64,000 nucleotides of DNA from Adiantum capillus-veneris (taxonomy: Eukaryota > Streptophyta > Polypodiopsida > Polypodiales > Pteridaceae), in the NCBI GenBank assembly GCA_014529385.2, contig CM043944.1, positions 176,567,740 to 176,631,739 of the forward strand. Direction: 5' to 3'. Position 1 is the first letter of the stretch. Each line of letters begins with the position of its first letter. A program made the translations under genes and the position numbers. The notes under the pieces are model-generated. The model was not told the origin of the DNA and searched no databases. It saw only the letters and a program-made list of their open reading frames with translations. This document shows positions 19,520 to 31,084 of this stretch, piece after piece.

Positions 19520-21516
19520 TTAGAGCGTATAACATGAGCTAACACATAAATTTGAACAAACGGCTATCTAGACCAAAGCAGACCAATGGCCAACTATAAA
19601 AATATTCTTATGGCTAACCATAATGGCCAAACCAAAAGTTGTTAGCCTTGATCGGCCAAACTATAAGCGCCTTTTCATGGCTAGCCCTAATCAGCCAAAC
19701 CATTTTCCACTAGCCCTAATTAGTCAAACCAAAGGCAAATAACAATGTAACTTAACTAACTCACATTCTCTAGCCATGCCCAATCCCCGCACACCTTGGT
19801 TTAGAGGTGCACAGAGATTAGGACCACTAGATAAACCTTTTGTGTTTATTGGTGGGACATAAGTACACACCCACGTGTACATGATAGTGCATGTAGATTG
19901 AGGACAAAACCTAATACATAACAATCTATCCTAAAACTCTTACAAGTCAAACCAAGCCTCATGCCCTTAACTAAAAACTAAGTGTCTTGCCCTAAGCGGC
20001 CAAACATAGCTCATTCTCAGGCTTAGTCTCAGTCTCAATAGAATGTAGAGTCTAGAGTCTAGAGAGAGTGTCTCCTTTACTTCCCAAAGCTTCCACAAAC
20101 TTGCAAGTGCAACATCTGCTTGTGAGCAACGGACATGCAAGGGTAGTCTACTAAGCGGCTTCCCCTAAGCGTTTATACCTACGCGGACTGAAACAATCAA
20201 ATTGAAATGAAGTAAAATCTAAGCATCAAGCCCTAAGTGACCAAAAATGGCCAACTATGAGCAACTAAAGATTCCATACCAAAATGATCGTACTAAAGAC
20301 TTCCTAAATTGGTTTAGAGCATCTTTATATGGCCAACCCTAAGCACTTTTACAAGTCCAACTCTGAATGGGAAAAGCAAATGTTGCTAACCCTAAGCAAA
20401 TAACTCTAATGAATTGAAATAGTCCAATTATGATGAACTAAAACCTACGAGTCAAGCCCTAAGCGGCCAACCCTAAGCGACCAAACATTGCAGACTGAAT
20501 GGCCTAACAATTTAAAGACTTCCTACATTGGGTGGAGGACCCACCACCATCAGTGAGCCAAGCACCCTCTAGTCCTACTACTATAACCCTTATGGTAATA
20601 ATTATTACTATAACTGCTATACCACACCATCTATCGAGCCTATCACACACACCTATGCTCCTCCCTACACACATAGTGCATGCAATTGCAATGTTTGTGC
20701 CCCTTACTATACCCATGGATTCTACTACCATAACCCTTACTCTCACCAAGATATACCATCTCTTGGGATTTTGCTCCATTATGTAATAGAGAGATTTGTT
20801 CCCCTTACTATACCCATAGCTTCTACTACCATAACCCTTACTCTCACCAAGATACACCATCTCTTGGATTTTTCTCCACTATGTAATAGAGAGATTTGAA
20901 TATATTTTCACTTCCTCTCATGGCTCTAGTTGCTTACTTTGTAAAGGTCTTTGATAAGGTCTATCTTGCACTCACTTCTCTTGACTCTCTTGCCCTCCAG
21001 ATTGCCCTAGTACATGATCCTTGTTATCAATATTGCATGCTTGCTATCCACATCATTTTCTATAACTTTTGAGACATTGTCGTCCAATTTTGTATGGAAA
21101 ATTTCAAGTAATAAAGAGTATTTAACTCTGCTCATGGAAATGGAAGTTTATGGATTTTGTTTCTTGAAGCATTTTACTTTGGATCTTAGTATCTTCACGC
21201 AAAGGGATTAACGCTATGTTCATGGCAATGGGAATTTTATGGAATTTTGTTCTTGAAGGTTTTTGTTTTTTAACTTGTTGGTTATCTTCAAGTAGGGATT
21301 AATTATGATGCTCATGGCAATGGAGTTTTATGCATTTTGTTTCTTGAAGCTCAAAACTTTGTTTCCAATCGGCTAAAGCGAATGTCATGCTAGCCCTAAG
21401 CAGCTAACCCTAAACGGATTGAACCAGTTCAATTGCTTATCCTAACCGGACAACACTAAGCAAAATATTGAAATGACTAAAATTTGAGTTGGTAACAAAG
21501 CAAGCATTGCTTTGCC
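19520..21516. repeat. Irregular repeat field around GGCCAAACCCTAAGC
   Basis: Dozens of scattered, degenerate copies of words such as CCCTAAGCGGCCAA, GGCCAACCATAA and AGCCCTAATCAGCCAAACC occur at 19560-20500 and again at 21360-21530. In between lies a direct duplication of 101 bp (20700-20800 and 20801-20900, CCCTTACTATACCCAT), then three units of about 90 bp starting near 21135, 21218 and 21310 (CTCATGGCAATGGA then TTTTGTTTCTTGAAG). No gene is seen. It adjoins the broken end of element D's polymerase. Confidence 0.6.
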
Positions 21517-22081
21517 CTAAGCGATATAATATGCATCACCAACTACTAGCGTCCAAACCAAAACAAGGCAATCACCACAAGCATCACATTGGATCTCAAA
21601 TGGATTTGAGAGATCTAAAAGCATGAGGATTGGTTGGGAAGTGAGCTTCTCTTTGAGCTTATCAAAAGCATTTTGCTCCTTAGCAGTCCATACATACTTA
21701 ACATTCTTCTTAGCTAAGTCGTGTAGTGGTCCTACTACTTGAGAGAGTTTTGCTATGAAGCATCTATAGTATGCGTACATACCAATAAAGCTTCTTAGCT
21801 CATGTAGATTCCTTGGGTTAGGCCATGCTTTTATTACCTCTAATTTCGATGGATCCATATGGATACCATCTTGAGAGATAATATGACCTAGGTATTGAAT
21901 CTCTTGAAGGAAAAATTCACTTTTTTTTTTGTTGAGAAAAAGCTTAATCTCCCTCAATGCTTGAAAAATCACTTGGAGATGTTGCTTATGTTCCTCAAAA
22001 GACTTGGAGTAGATGATGATATCATTAAAGAACACTCCAGCAAATTTGTGGTAAGGTCCAAAAGTTTTCTCCATTAGACGA
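21517..22081 (-). pseudogene. Element D (Ty3/gypsy) reverse transcriptase, downstream part, and start of RNase H
   Basis: The frame holds the RT segment after the LTNAP block: LMEKTFGPYHKF, then FFNDIIIYSKSFEEH, the IQYLGHIIS block, PRNLHELRSFIG and PLHDLAKKNV, then the start of RNase H with FEIQCDACGD. The catalytic Y/F-x-DD motif reads FFND, so one aspartate is lost. The frame ends abruptly inside RNase H at the repeat field. Its upstream half lies at 32223-32420: the insertion of element A between TTF (32223 side) and RLMEK (22081 side) split the gene. Confidence 0.85.
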
Positions 22082-23210
22082 TGTGAGCGGGATGGAAACA
22101 CACACAACACCTTTATAATCACTCAACGCACACTCTTGGGATATAACACACACACACACACACACACTATGAGACACCACTTGGCCGAGACAGGGAACAC
22201 ACCGATGGAGTGAGAGGAGAGAGACTATCCATTTGCCCACTCCACACAGACACACACACACACACACACACCAAAAAAACTCAACTCAAAAGAGGAAGGA
22301 TTTTGATGTTTAGATACAACTGAGCTTGGGCCAACACCAATGGGGAAAATATGTCACACAATATGGATATAATATACCGATACAATCACAAATTGGAGTA
22401 GAGTCTTTGCTCACAAGAGAAACTTAAACAGCCAAAAAAGAAAGTGAGGAATTTGGAAAAATGGACAGTTCCATTGTGTTCAAAATGGCCAAAAACCCCA
22501 GTCTACAGTATCAAAGTGCTCAAATCCGACCCCGGATGAGCAGTTTATGGCCAAAACAGACTCCAAAAACAGCAAAAATTGAGTTGTGGCTGTTCCTCCT
22601 CTTCTCTCCATGTTTTGCTAGTGTTTTTCTCAGGTTTTTTAGTGTTCACACTTCACTTTATCCCTTGGTCACCTTTGACCTTTTGATTGATTTCAAATGG
22701 ACCCCGAACAGGCCAAAAAATGGCCATGTAGTGCGTTTTTGTTACCCTTCTACATCCAATATCCGCACACCTGGCACTCAACTTTTTCCAGTAATGCATC
22801 CCGCAATCACATGAAGTGGCTGCCAAATATAGTTCTCATGATGAACTTTCTGCATAATCATCACAAGAAAACATTCCCATTGTGTCCTCACTTATCCACG
22901 TGCAAGTGTTGATCCCATTCGACCTCCTGATGCCACTAGATGCCATCCGACGCACCTGCTTACCTTATGGCATGGGCCCACTAATAGCTTTATTGAGAAG
23001 TTTCACACTCTATCAACTCCTCATTATTATAGAAAAACACACTGATACTGGTGACAATGAAAATCGACGTACTATGCACACGCTATCCTACCTTACACAT
23101 GTGGGCCCCATGTAACCTCCTGACTCTGGAAAATGGGCAATTCTTTAGTTGATGCACCATGATTGTGTATGTACATATTCACAATCACTTCTTCTAGAAA
23201 AATCCTAACA
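22082..23210 (-). repeat. Element A 3' LTR
   Basis: Similar over its length to 31085-32222 and, inverted, to 40584-41727. It contains (CA)n tracts at 22147-22168 and 22250-22270. On the - strand it starts TGTTAGGATTTTT. The purine-rich tract just inside (AGGGGATGGGAAAA, reverse complement of about 23213-23228) is the likely polypurine tract. Confidence 0.8.
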
Positions 23211-24835
23211 TAATTTTCCCATCCCCTAGCGTGCTAGATCATTCATGATCAGCAACAGCAAAAAGAGATACGAGACTTGCCACATCACAGGTCTCCTCAT
23301 CCCTAACATACATTACTTGTTTTGCAGACAGCTCATCTTACTCCACCATCATTAATATAGTGACGGGAGCAAAGCGAACCCCGAACCCCGATGGCCTCTA
23401 AAACACCGGGGACCGAATGGCGCGCCTTGAGCCTGTCATGGTAAAGCAAACAGGGGGCACCACCTAGCTTCAGCGGCTAGGACGCAAACAACACACCACC
23501 ATAACAAAGTTTTCATCCAAGAGATATGGATGCTTGGGAGTAATGATGAAAAGGAAAGGGAATGAGATCAAGTGAGAGAGAGAGAGAGAGAGAGAGAGAG
23601 TGAGGGAGGGGGTATAGCGGCTTAGTACTTAGGCATCACAAAAGGATGGCGAATCCGCACACCCTTCACACATACACAAGCTCACTCCAAAACACAAGAC
23701 TAGGTGGCGATTCCGCACACCTCACATGGGCAAAACATTGCAAGAAAACATACTCACAAAACCTCAAGCTTTATTTAGAGAGTTAGGCGATGAAATGGGG
23801 AGCATAGGGTAGGGGAATGAGAAGGGAGAGAGTGGTAGAGCACATGGAGGATAGGTGGGAGTTGATGGCGAAGACTCGCACGAGGATTATGGCCATCATC
23901 CTTCATTTAGTTGCCCTTCATCTTCCATAGCCAAGGGTGTAGAGGTCATGCTCAAGACAAGCATGGTGATTGCGGTGATGGTGATGGTGTGGGTGTGTGT
24001 GTGTGCACTAGGCGCACACAGTGCATAGTGTGTTCTTTGGTGATGTTGTGTCTGTTTAGTGTGATGGTGACCCCTCTTTATATAGGGGAGGAGGGGGGAG
24101 AAATTCTAGAATTTAGAAATGAAGAAATCATTATCTACATAGGCCATGTGACTGTGGGGCCCACTTGTCTGACTGTGTGTATACGTGCCAGAACAGAAGT
24201 CTCATGAGAGAGAGACTAAGAGAGAGAGATGGGTTGATGAAAAAAAGTGAGAGGTGATATGGAGAATAAAGTAATTACAAGAGGGGAGAGAGGGGAGTGT
24301 GTTCAGAGGTGAATCTGTGTGCATATGTGTGTGAACACAAGAAAAATCAGGTAACCACCGGGTGGGGATGGGTCTGTGGGCACCTTTTTCAGTGAAACTG
24401 AGTGTGTGTGAGTGTGGGGGAGGTTATTTAGCTACAAGACAAGAGACATGGCGCCCTTTAGAGAGAGAGGGGGGTATTTGGGTCATGGGATATGATAGGA
24501 GAGAGAAAGAGGGGGTGGGGTATACTATTTTGGAAGATAGGGTAAGTTGCATGTGAGTTAGGGTGCATTATTGATGAGAGGTGGGGTAGCTTGAGGGGAG
24601 AGAGAAAGGAGAAAGGACAAGGGGAAGAGAGAGGGGGTTGACCTTTTGAGTGGAGGAGAGGAAAAGGGACACACGGCGGGGCAACAGTGAAGAAAAAGGA
24701 GGCAAGGTGGGGATGGGCTACCCCGCAGGCATGAGGTGGCCTATTTTACCTTTCTTATATATTTACATAATCATACTTTATTTTTTTCTTACTTTTTCCA
24801 ATGCTTTTTATCACTCCTTCCCTAAGAGGGGGTTT
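23211..24835 (-). other. Element A region between integrase and 3' LTR, no gene
   Basis: This is long non-coding 3' sequence with (GA)n microsatellites (23575-23602, 24210-24230), GT-rich tracts near 23990 and purine-rich stretches. Such long 3' regions are usual in Tat elements. I see no protein-coding likeness. Confidence 0.5.
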
Positions 24836-25680
24836 TCATGGGGTGGGGACGAGAGAAGAGGGGTATGGGAGCTTGGCTTGTGAAAAGCCCCCATCAATAG
24901 CATTATATAATTTAAGAAGCAATCCATTTACCCTTGACTTATTTAGAATCCTATCCAGGTTAGCCAACTGATATGTACCTTTCAGAAAAAACTCAACTAC
25001 CTTGAAAGGGCCTTCCCAATTAATTTGAAACTTCTTTTGGAGTGTCTTGTCCATCTTACTGTTGTAGCGCAAAACCAAGTCATGTTTATTGATACCCTTA
25101 CTTTTGACCTTTTCATTTATCTTTTCTAAAGCCTTATCTTGCATCTGCCCATAATGTTCCAATGCACTCATCCTATTCAGCCAAACCTCTTGTAATTGTA
25201 AGAGCCTCTCTTTGAATGCATCACTGGACTGCCCAAGCAATTTTTCTAACATCTTGACCGTAGGCAACTCTACTTCCACAGGTAATAGTTCTTCCTTTCC
25301 ATAAACCAAATGAAATGGAGTAAACCTTTTACCTGTCTTTACCAAAGTATGGTAATCCCATAATGCACTAGGCAATTCCAAATCCCAATTCTTTCCTTGG
25401 TGCTCTATCACTTTCGAAAGAATTTGTACCAACTCACCATTGAATCTTTCACTTAAGCCATTAAATTGTGGATAATAAGGAGTGGTATAATCTTCATCTT
25501 CGCGCATAAAAAGTCTAATAGTTTAGGTCTAAATCTTGACCCCTTGTCCGAAAGTAGCTCTAGTGGTACCCCAAACTTGCAACATATTTCATCGTACAAA
25601 AATTTTGCCACATCCTTTGCAGTGATTTTTTTTACTGCTATAGCCTCTGCCCATCTAGAGAGATAGTCCACTGCAGTCAA
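24836..25680 (-). pseudogene. Element A integrase core and C-terminal part
   Basis: The first frame (25680-25453) gives the start of the core with DYLSRWAEAIAV and LSDKGSRF, which holds the second catalytic Asp. After a frameshift, 25507-24836 gives NGLSERFNGELV with the catalytic Glu, then the usual ALWDYHTLVKTGKRFTPFHL and the C-terminal WEGPFKVVEFFLKGTYQLA. Integrases insert the cDNA into the genome. The frame break and the missing HHCC part upstream (25680-25978 is out of frame) show decay. Confidence 0.8.
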
Positions 25681-25977
25681 AATATATCTTTTGCCCCTGC
25701 TTGTGATAGGTAACGGGCCTATTGCATCAATCCCTACTTTTCAAACACATCAAGCGCCATAATAGTTTTTCATAGCTCTGGCTTCAACACTTTCTTCCCA
25801 AATGCTTGCACCTATTGCGAGACCTACACCAATGGTAAACATCCCCTCTTGAAAGATCTTATGCAAGAGTGATCTTTAGAGAAAAATGTATGCCACATGC
25901 GCCTTCATGATTCTCTTCCAACACTCTATAAAGCTCCGCCCGCCAAGGTACACGTCTCAACACGAGATCAACCCCTC

Positions 25978-26427
25978 TCATGTTAAAAAATCACCAATAA
26001 ATCTGTACTTGGATTCTCTATACACAAAAGCATACTTCTTAGACTTTTGAATGTCCTTCGGAATGATTCCTGTTAGCAAAAACTCCTCTTCTTGAGCCAA
26101 AATTTCCCGGCCATGATAAAGAGGTAAATTGGTCCTCAACACAAATAGCTCCCCAATCATGCTTTGAGCTGCTTCATGTGCCTCTTTATTAAGAGCATGT
26201 TCAATGTGTCTGATGCTCCATGCTTCAAACTTTTTTAACAGTCCTTTAATTTTGAAACACATTTCCTTCAATAAGGTTTTCTTGCTCTTCCACACACCCA
26301 ATACTTGCTTCACAACTAACACGGCATCACCTTTTATGCTCAACCTTCTAATCCCATTATTCAAACAAAGGTGTAATCTGACTTCCAAAGTAGAATATTC
26401 AACCTCATTGTTACTATGAGCATCCAA
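25978..26427 (-). pseudogene. Element A second (archaeal-type) RNase H domain
   Basis: The frame holds NNEVEYSTLEVRLHLCLNNG, then LSIKGDAVLVVKQVLGVW and RHIEHALNKEAHEAA. This is the archaeal-type RNase H found as an extra domain between the normal RNase H and integrase in Tat elements (family knowledge). Its GDA...VVKQV and HI-x-x-x-x-N-x-x-A spacing agrees. The N-terminal strand with the first catalytic residues falls in a disturbed region near 26430-26560. Confidence 0.7.
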
Positions 26428-26572
26428 TTTGAACCCTCTCTTGCATACTAGCTTCCCCTTCGATCATAAAGTGCTATACCCCCTGAAGCGGCATCATGGC
26501 TCTTTCTGTATGAGCCATCAAAGAACAACACATGTGCATTGTTGATCTGTGGAACTTCTTCAACTACCCTTC

Positions 26573-27000
26573 TCACCACCTCTTCCTTAACAAGAAGGGA
26601 TTCTCCTTGTAAGTCAAAAAATCATCTAGGGTAGCTCTTGTACTGTCTTTCACTAAAAAAGAGAACTCAAACTCTTGCAACTCAATTACCCATTTCTTGA
26701 CCAGATTTGACATGATAGTGCCATTAATTAACTGTGACAAAAAATCATAACTCGTTAAGAAAACAAAAGGTTGTGGTAGCAAGTAATGATGAAATCATTG
26801 ACAAAAAATATTACGCTCGCCATCGCTAGCTCTACTTCCAACAATTTTCTTTCTGCTACCAACTTCACTCGGCTTGCACAATACACTAGCCTCATATAAT
26901 GGCTTCCCTTCCCCTTTTGCAATAGCATGGCTCCAATAGCATCATCCCCTAATGATGGATTTACATAAAACACTTGCCTCCAATCAGGAGCTTGCATGGT
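26573..27000 (-). pseudogene. Element A RNase H (gypsy type)
   Basis: The frame 26997-26755 gives LQAPDWRQVFYVNPSLGDDAIGAML with YCASR and ELAMASVIF, the gypsy RNase H order. It continues after a frameshift at 26782-26573 with QLINGTIMSNLVKKWVIELQEF and DFLTY. The expected NCDAS-type start reads VNPSLGD, so the first catalytic position is changed. Confidence 0.7.
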
Positions 27001-27322
27001 TTATAGCCATCTCTTGAAACACTTCTTCCCATTTGTCATCCCATTGCAATGGATCATGCTTTTCCACTTATTGTAATGGATAAAGAAGCTATGAATACAA
27101 TGGAATAAACCACGCCATGTACTTCAATTTTTGTATAAAGGTTGTCAATTGCTTTGTACTCTTAGTTGATGGAAGAAGAACAATAGACTTAACCTTTTTT
27201 GTAGCAGCCTCAATGCCATTTTTTGACACCATGTGGCCCAATAACTTCACCCTTGGCTATGCTAGATGACATTTATTTGGATTTAGTTGTCCTCCACATT
27301 CATCATATAGAGCCAATACCAT

Positions 27323-28533
27323 CTACAGCTTCTCATGGTGTTCAACCCTACTGCTGTAAACACAAAAGTCATCCATAAAATCTTTAACACAACTACCAAC
27401 AATGAATGGTGCCAATACCCAATTTTCTCTCTCTTGATAGAAGGAAGGTCCACTTGTTAACACAAATGGCAATACCATGTAGCAATAACAACCCCATGGC
27501 GTAATGAAAGTTGTCTTTGTTCGGTCTTTAAGAGCAATCTTCAATTAAAAATAGCCTAAAAAACCATCACACACACTATACCTCTCATAACCTACCACTG
27601 AATCCAAGATCTGATCGATGAATGGAAGAGGATATGGGTTCTTCTTAGTGACTGAATTTAAGGGTTTAAAAATACACAAATCCTCCACTTTCCATCCTTC
27701 TTTGGGCTGACTACTACTGCACTCACCCATTCTGTTGTCTCCACTGGGACTATGAACCCTGCCCTCAATAACTTGTCCACCTCTTCCCGCAAGGCTTCCA
27801 TCTTCTCTTGACCCATCCTTGTTAGCATTTTCCACACTGGCTTAGCACCTTTCTTAAGCTCTGTATGCATCTCTTCTCCTTTGAACCCTCTGATCTCTTC
27901 ATATGAAGTAATGAACAAATCAAGAAAAGTAGCTAGCATGTGCAAATATATCTCCTTCTCCATAGCTGAGACGTCTCCACTGATCATTTGTGTCATCATT
28001 TCTTGCTTCTTTGAAAATTCAATCTTGGTTTGCATCATCCCTTCAATCACTTCATAAGGCACTTCACTTTCATCTTCAATCTCATTTGCAAATGCAACTA
28101 AACAAGACTCGTGCATTTTTTTGTCCATCAAAAGAAATGGAACATTAACATCCTCACCACTGCTGGTAGTACTATCATTGTCCTCGTCAGACACTGTGGA
28201 ATAGTCTTCATCACTAGACTCATCCTCATCTTCATACAATTCCTCTAATAGTTTCCTTGTGTCCATATTATATAGCTTCTTGGCACCTGTCTTTCCATAG
28301 AGGCTAATCGTACCACGTCTCCAATCTTGAACAGCTCCCACTGCACGTAACCATGGTATGCCCATTATAATAGGATATTCTCCCAACCCTGCTGGCATCA
28401 CATGATAATCAACCAACACCTTCGCATCATACACCTCGACTTCTAAGCTCTTTACAACACCCAAACATTTTACTTTCTGATGGTTTGCAAATCTGATCCA
28501 AAAGCCTGACACCCCAGTCACTGTAAGACCCAT
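27323..28533 (-). pseudogene. Element A protease and reverse transcriptase
   Basis: The frame 28533-27658 starts in the protease-like region (GVSGFWIRFANHQKVKCLGV, YPIIMGIPWLRAVG), passes an acidic Ser/Asp-rich stretch (DEDESSDEDYSTVSDED), and enters RT (KMEALREEVDKLLRAGFI, SAVVVSPKKDGKWRICVF). After a frameshift (27835-27545) comes NPYPLPFIDQILDSV. 27544-27323 follows with DRTKTTFITPWGCYCYMVLPF and the active-site motif FMDDFCVYS, which keeps both aspartates. Order and motifs are those of Ty3/gypsy polymerases. Element B shows the same protease region at 44102-44722. Confidence 0.8.
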
Positions 28534-28751
28534 ATTCTAAACGCATGAGTGTGTTATGACACATATTTAGGCTCTGCCATCAACATAACCTTGTCCCAAG
28601 TTTTTTCTTTTGTGCCACACATCTACTATTGGAAAATGTCTGGTAGCTCATCCATCACCAACACCTTCATTGAACCTCTCCCTGGTTCTTTCTCCACTGG
28701 GTTAACCATACTCTTCCATTGTCGCTTTAGCTTAGGCACCATCTCTATAAG

Positions 28752-29893
28752 CTACCCAAAAGTAACATCTACTTTATTGCTTGTTAGATCCTCCTTCAAT
28801 TCATAGCTGAATTCCCCATCCCCTAGTGGAAAATCTGAAACATGAAACTTGCAACGAGCCCTTCTTTTCCTTTTGGCCTTGACATCCTCATCTTCATGGC
28901 TCTTTCCCTTCTTCTTTCTAGGACCTGGGGCATTTATTCCTTCCTTACCCTGTGTGGTCCTCTTCCCAATAGGCATCACTAATGTATCCTCCAGCTTTGC
29001 TGCCTTCTCCAAGGTGACCACACTTATCACTTTTGTCTTTCCCTTTTCCTCTTAGGTTAATCCACTGGTTCCTTCTTCTCCCTTTATTTCAATGCCATAA
29101 TCATTTGATCTAGTTGGAACCTATCTTGGCAATGGATACATGTCTCCCCCCATCCTTGGTGGCTTATCACATTGCGGGCTAATGTGGCCCAACTCTCCAC
29201 AATTATAACACGTGGGCGTCTGCCTCCAGACTCTATCATTGCTTTGTCTAGCACCATTCCTGGGTCTTTCTTCACCCCCTGGCTAATTTTCAAACCTCCC
29301 CCAACCTCGATTATCTCCCACATTATTTAGCATGTTTAGGTTGAGATTCTTCATTAAATCTACCACTTGCCTCATGTCTTGCTTTATCCCATCATCTTGC
29401 ACTACTGTAGTGACCATTGCTGGCATAACTTGAGGAGTAACAGAAACCACTGGTTCATGATGAACCCCTGGCATGCAAACCTTGCAAAGAATCCATAGGA
29501 TGAAACTCATACCTCTTGGGCAAAGACTCTACTCCTGGCTGACTCATTCTTCTCAACTTCCACTCTTTGTTCCTCGCTACCTCTAGTGCATCTTCATATG
29601 TCCTAGGATTATTTAGCTCCACTCTCCAACGTATATTCTTCCAAAGACCAGTCAGGAACCTATCCTTCTTCATCATGTCAGGGGGGGGTACCTGTGGTGC
29701 TAAGGCCTTGCACATCCTCTCCCATGCCATTGAAAACTTATGTATCTATCCATCTCCTGGCTCACCTTCCCTTTGCACCAAAACCTATACTTCTTGCCAC
29801 ACTTTGTCAGGATCTTCTGTCTTCACAAACTCCACTTCCAATCCATGCCATAGGTTGTCTCAACTTAATCTCACAGGTGGATCAGCCGCATGA
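28752..29893 (-). pseudogene. Element A gag with zinc knuckle
   Basis: On the - strand the capsid-like part gives AWERMCKALAPQVPPPDMMK and LWKNIRWRVELNNPRTYEDA (29730-29455). A linker with DLMKNLNLNMLNNVGDN follows. The region around 29240-29150 encodes the CCHC knuckle (CGELGHISPQCDKP in other frames). A basic tail (28752-29030, KKKGKSHEDEDVKAKRKRRA) leads to the protease. Frames are interrupted several times. The gag of element B at 42771-44092 is the better-preserved relative. Confidence 0.75.
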
Positions 29894-30178
29894 ACTCCTC
29901 TTCAAATGCTTTTGACCAAACTCATGCATCACTCTTCAAACAAATCTGGAGAAGATGTAACATTTGTACAGGATCATGAATTTAGTTGCTAATGCAGGCA
30001 ACCTCTATCTTTTCCAAAAAGTCTTCCACATCTTCATCACTTCTTCCATGAGATGCCGGATAAGAGATAGCAATGGCTACCCAAGTTTTGATGCTTTGAG
30101 AACACCTTCTAACACAAGTGCAAGAACCCAAAACTTTTTACTGACTCAATCCCCAGAAACTTCAATGGAGCTCAAGCT

Positions 30179-30412
30179 TTAGAAAAGGATAAACACATGC
30201 ACATCAAATGAGTTTTCATAGTTAATCATTGCAGGCAAAGGAGATTCCAGTATCTCTCTTAATCGTCTTGGCCCAAACATAAATACTATGCACTGTTGGT
30301 AAAAAATCTTCCTGTCCACATGAACATTTTTCTGTATTCTTTGTGCAAAATCAAAAGGAGTGAACTGAGGTCCGTTGTGATTATCCATTAAAATCCATCC
30401 ATGCAGCTTCAA
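30179..30412 (-). CDS. Element A conserved pre-gag ORF
   Basis: A short open frame of about 77 codons contains NGPQFTPFDFAQRIQKNVHV, then FMFGPRRLREILESPLPAMI. Element B has a matching ORF at 42426-42611 (NGPQFTPFHLAQRIQINVHV, then FMFGPRRLREILECPL). Conservation of the peptide in two diverged copies suggests it is translated, as an N-terminal part of gag or a separate small protein. The family is unknown to me. Confidence 0.5.
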   Translation of the reverse strand: MKLHGWILMDNHNGPQFTPFDFAQRIQKNVHVDRKIFYQQCIVFMFGPRRLREILESPLPAMINYENSFDVHVFILF

Positions 30413-31084
30413 GAAAGCACACTTGACTAATTATCCTCTACTTTTGCTAGAATTTTAGCAGCATAACAACATAAATGGCTCAAAAGACCAAAAAACTAGC
30501 TATCACAACTTGGAAAAATTTTGGCAGAGTTTCCCAGAATTAAAGCAGTAAAAACCCAAAATATAGACTGTATATGTATGCATAATCATCCAACAATGGC
30601 ACCCAAGAATCAAGTAGGAATCACTAGTACATAGCCTATGATGAGGTCACAAAAAGGGTGCTCCAGCCACCTGTATCACCGAAAGGATCTCACACTTGAG
30701 AGTCCCCCAGCTCAATAAAAACTTACCACGACCCTCTCACAAAGGCTTATGAAAATCTCGTATAGTCAAGTCTCAGAAATGACTATCTTTCAAACCAAGT
30801 CTCAGAATTGGCTGGGATTGCCAAATAAAACTAAGTATGGCTCCACAAAGACGTACACTGACAGCATCCACAAGCAATGTTGAATACCAGATAATGCACT
30901 CACACAGGTGCCATTGCAAGTGACTTCCACTTGCTAGTATATCACTCTACTCCAGCTACCTGCACTTGTGTGAATCTCCTATATCTGTAACCTATAATCT
31001 GTGATTTGTAATCTGTAATCTGCAACACGTTATCCCGAAGCTGAAGGTATTCAAAGAAGATCCTCCGTGGGGGTGCCAAAAGAA

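Noticed and set aside
19520-21516. Interstitial telomere array
   Set aside because: CCCTAA occurs often but never as a regular CCCTAAA tandem, so it is not a telomere array.
22025-22267. Frames of Cys-Val repeats in element A's LTR
   Set aside because: They are translations of (CA)n microsatellites; same for the LTR frames at 31051-31257 and 41529-42035.
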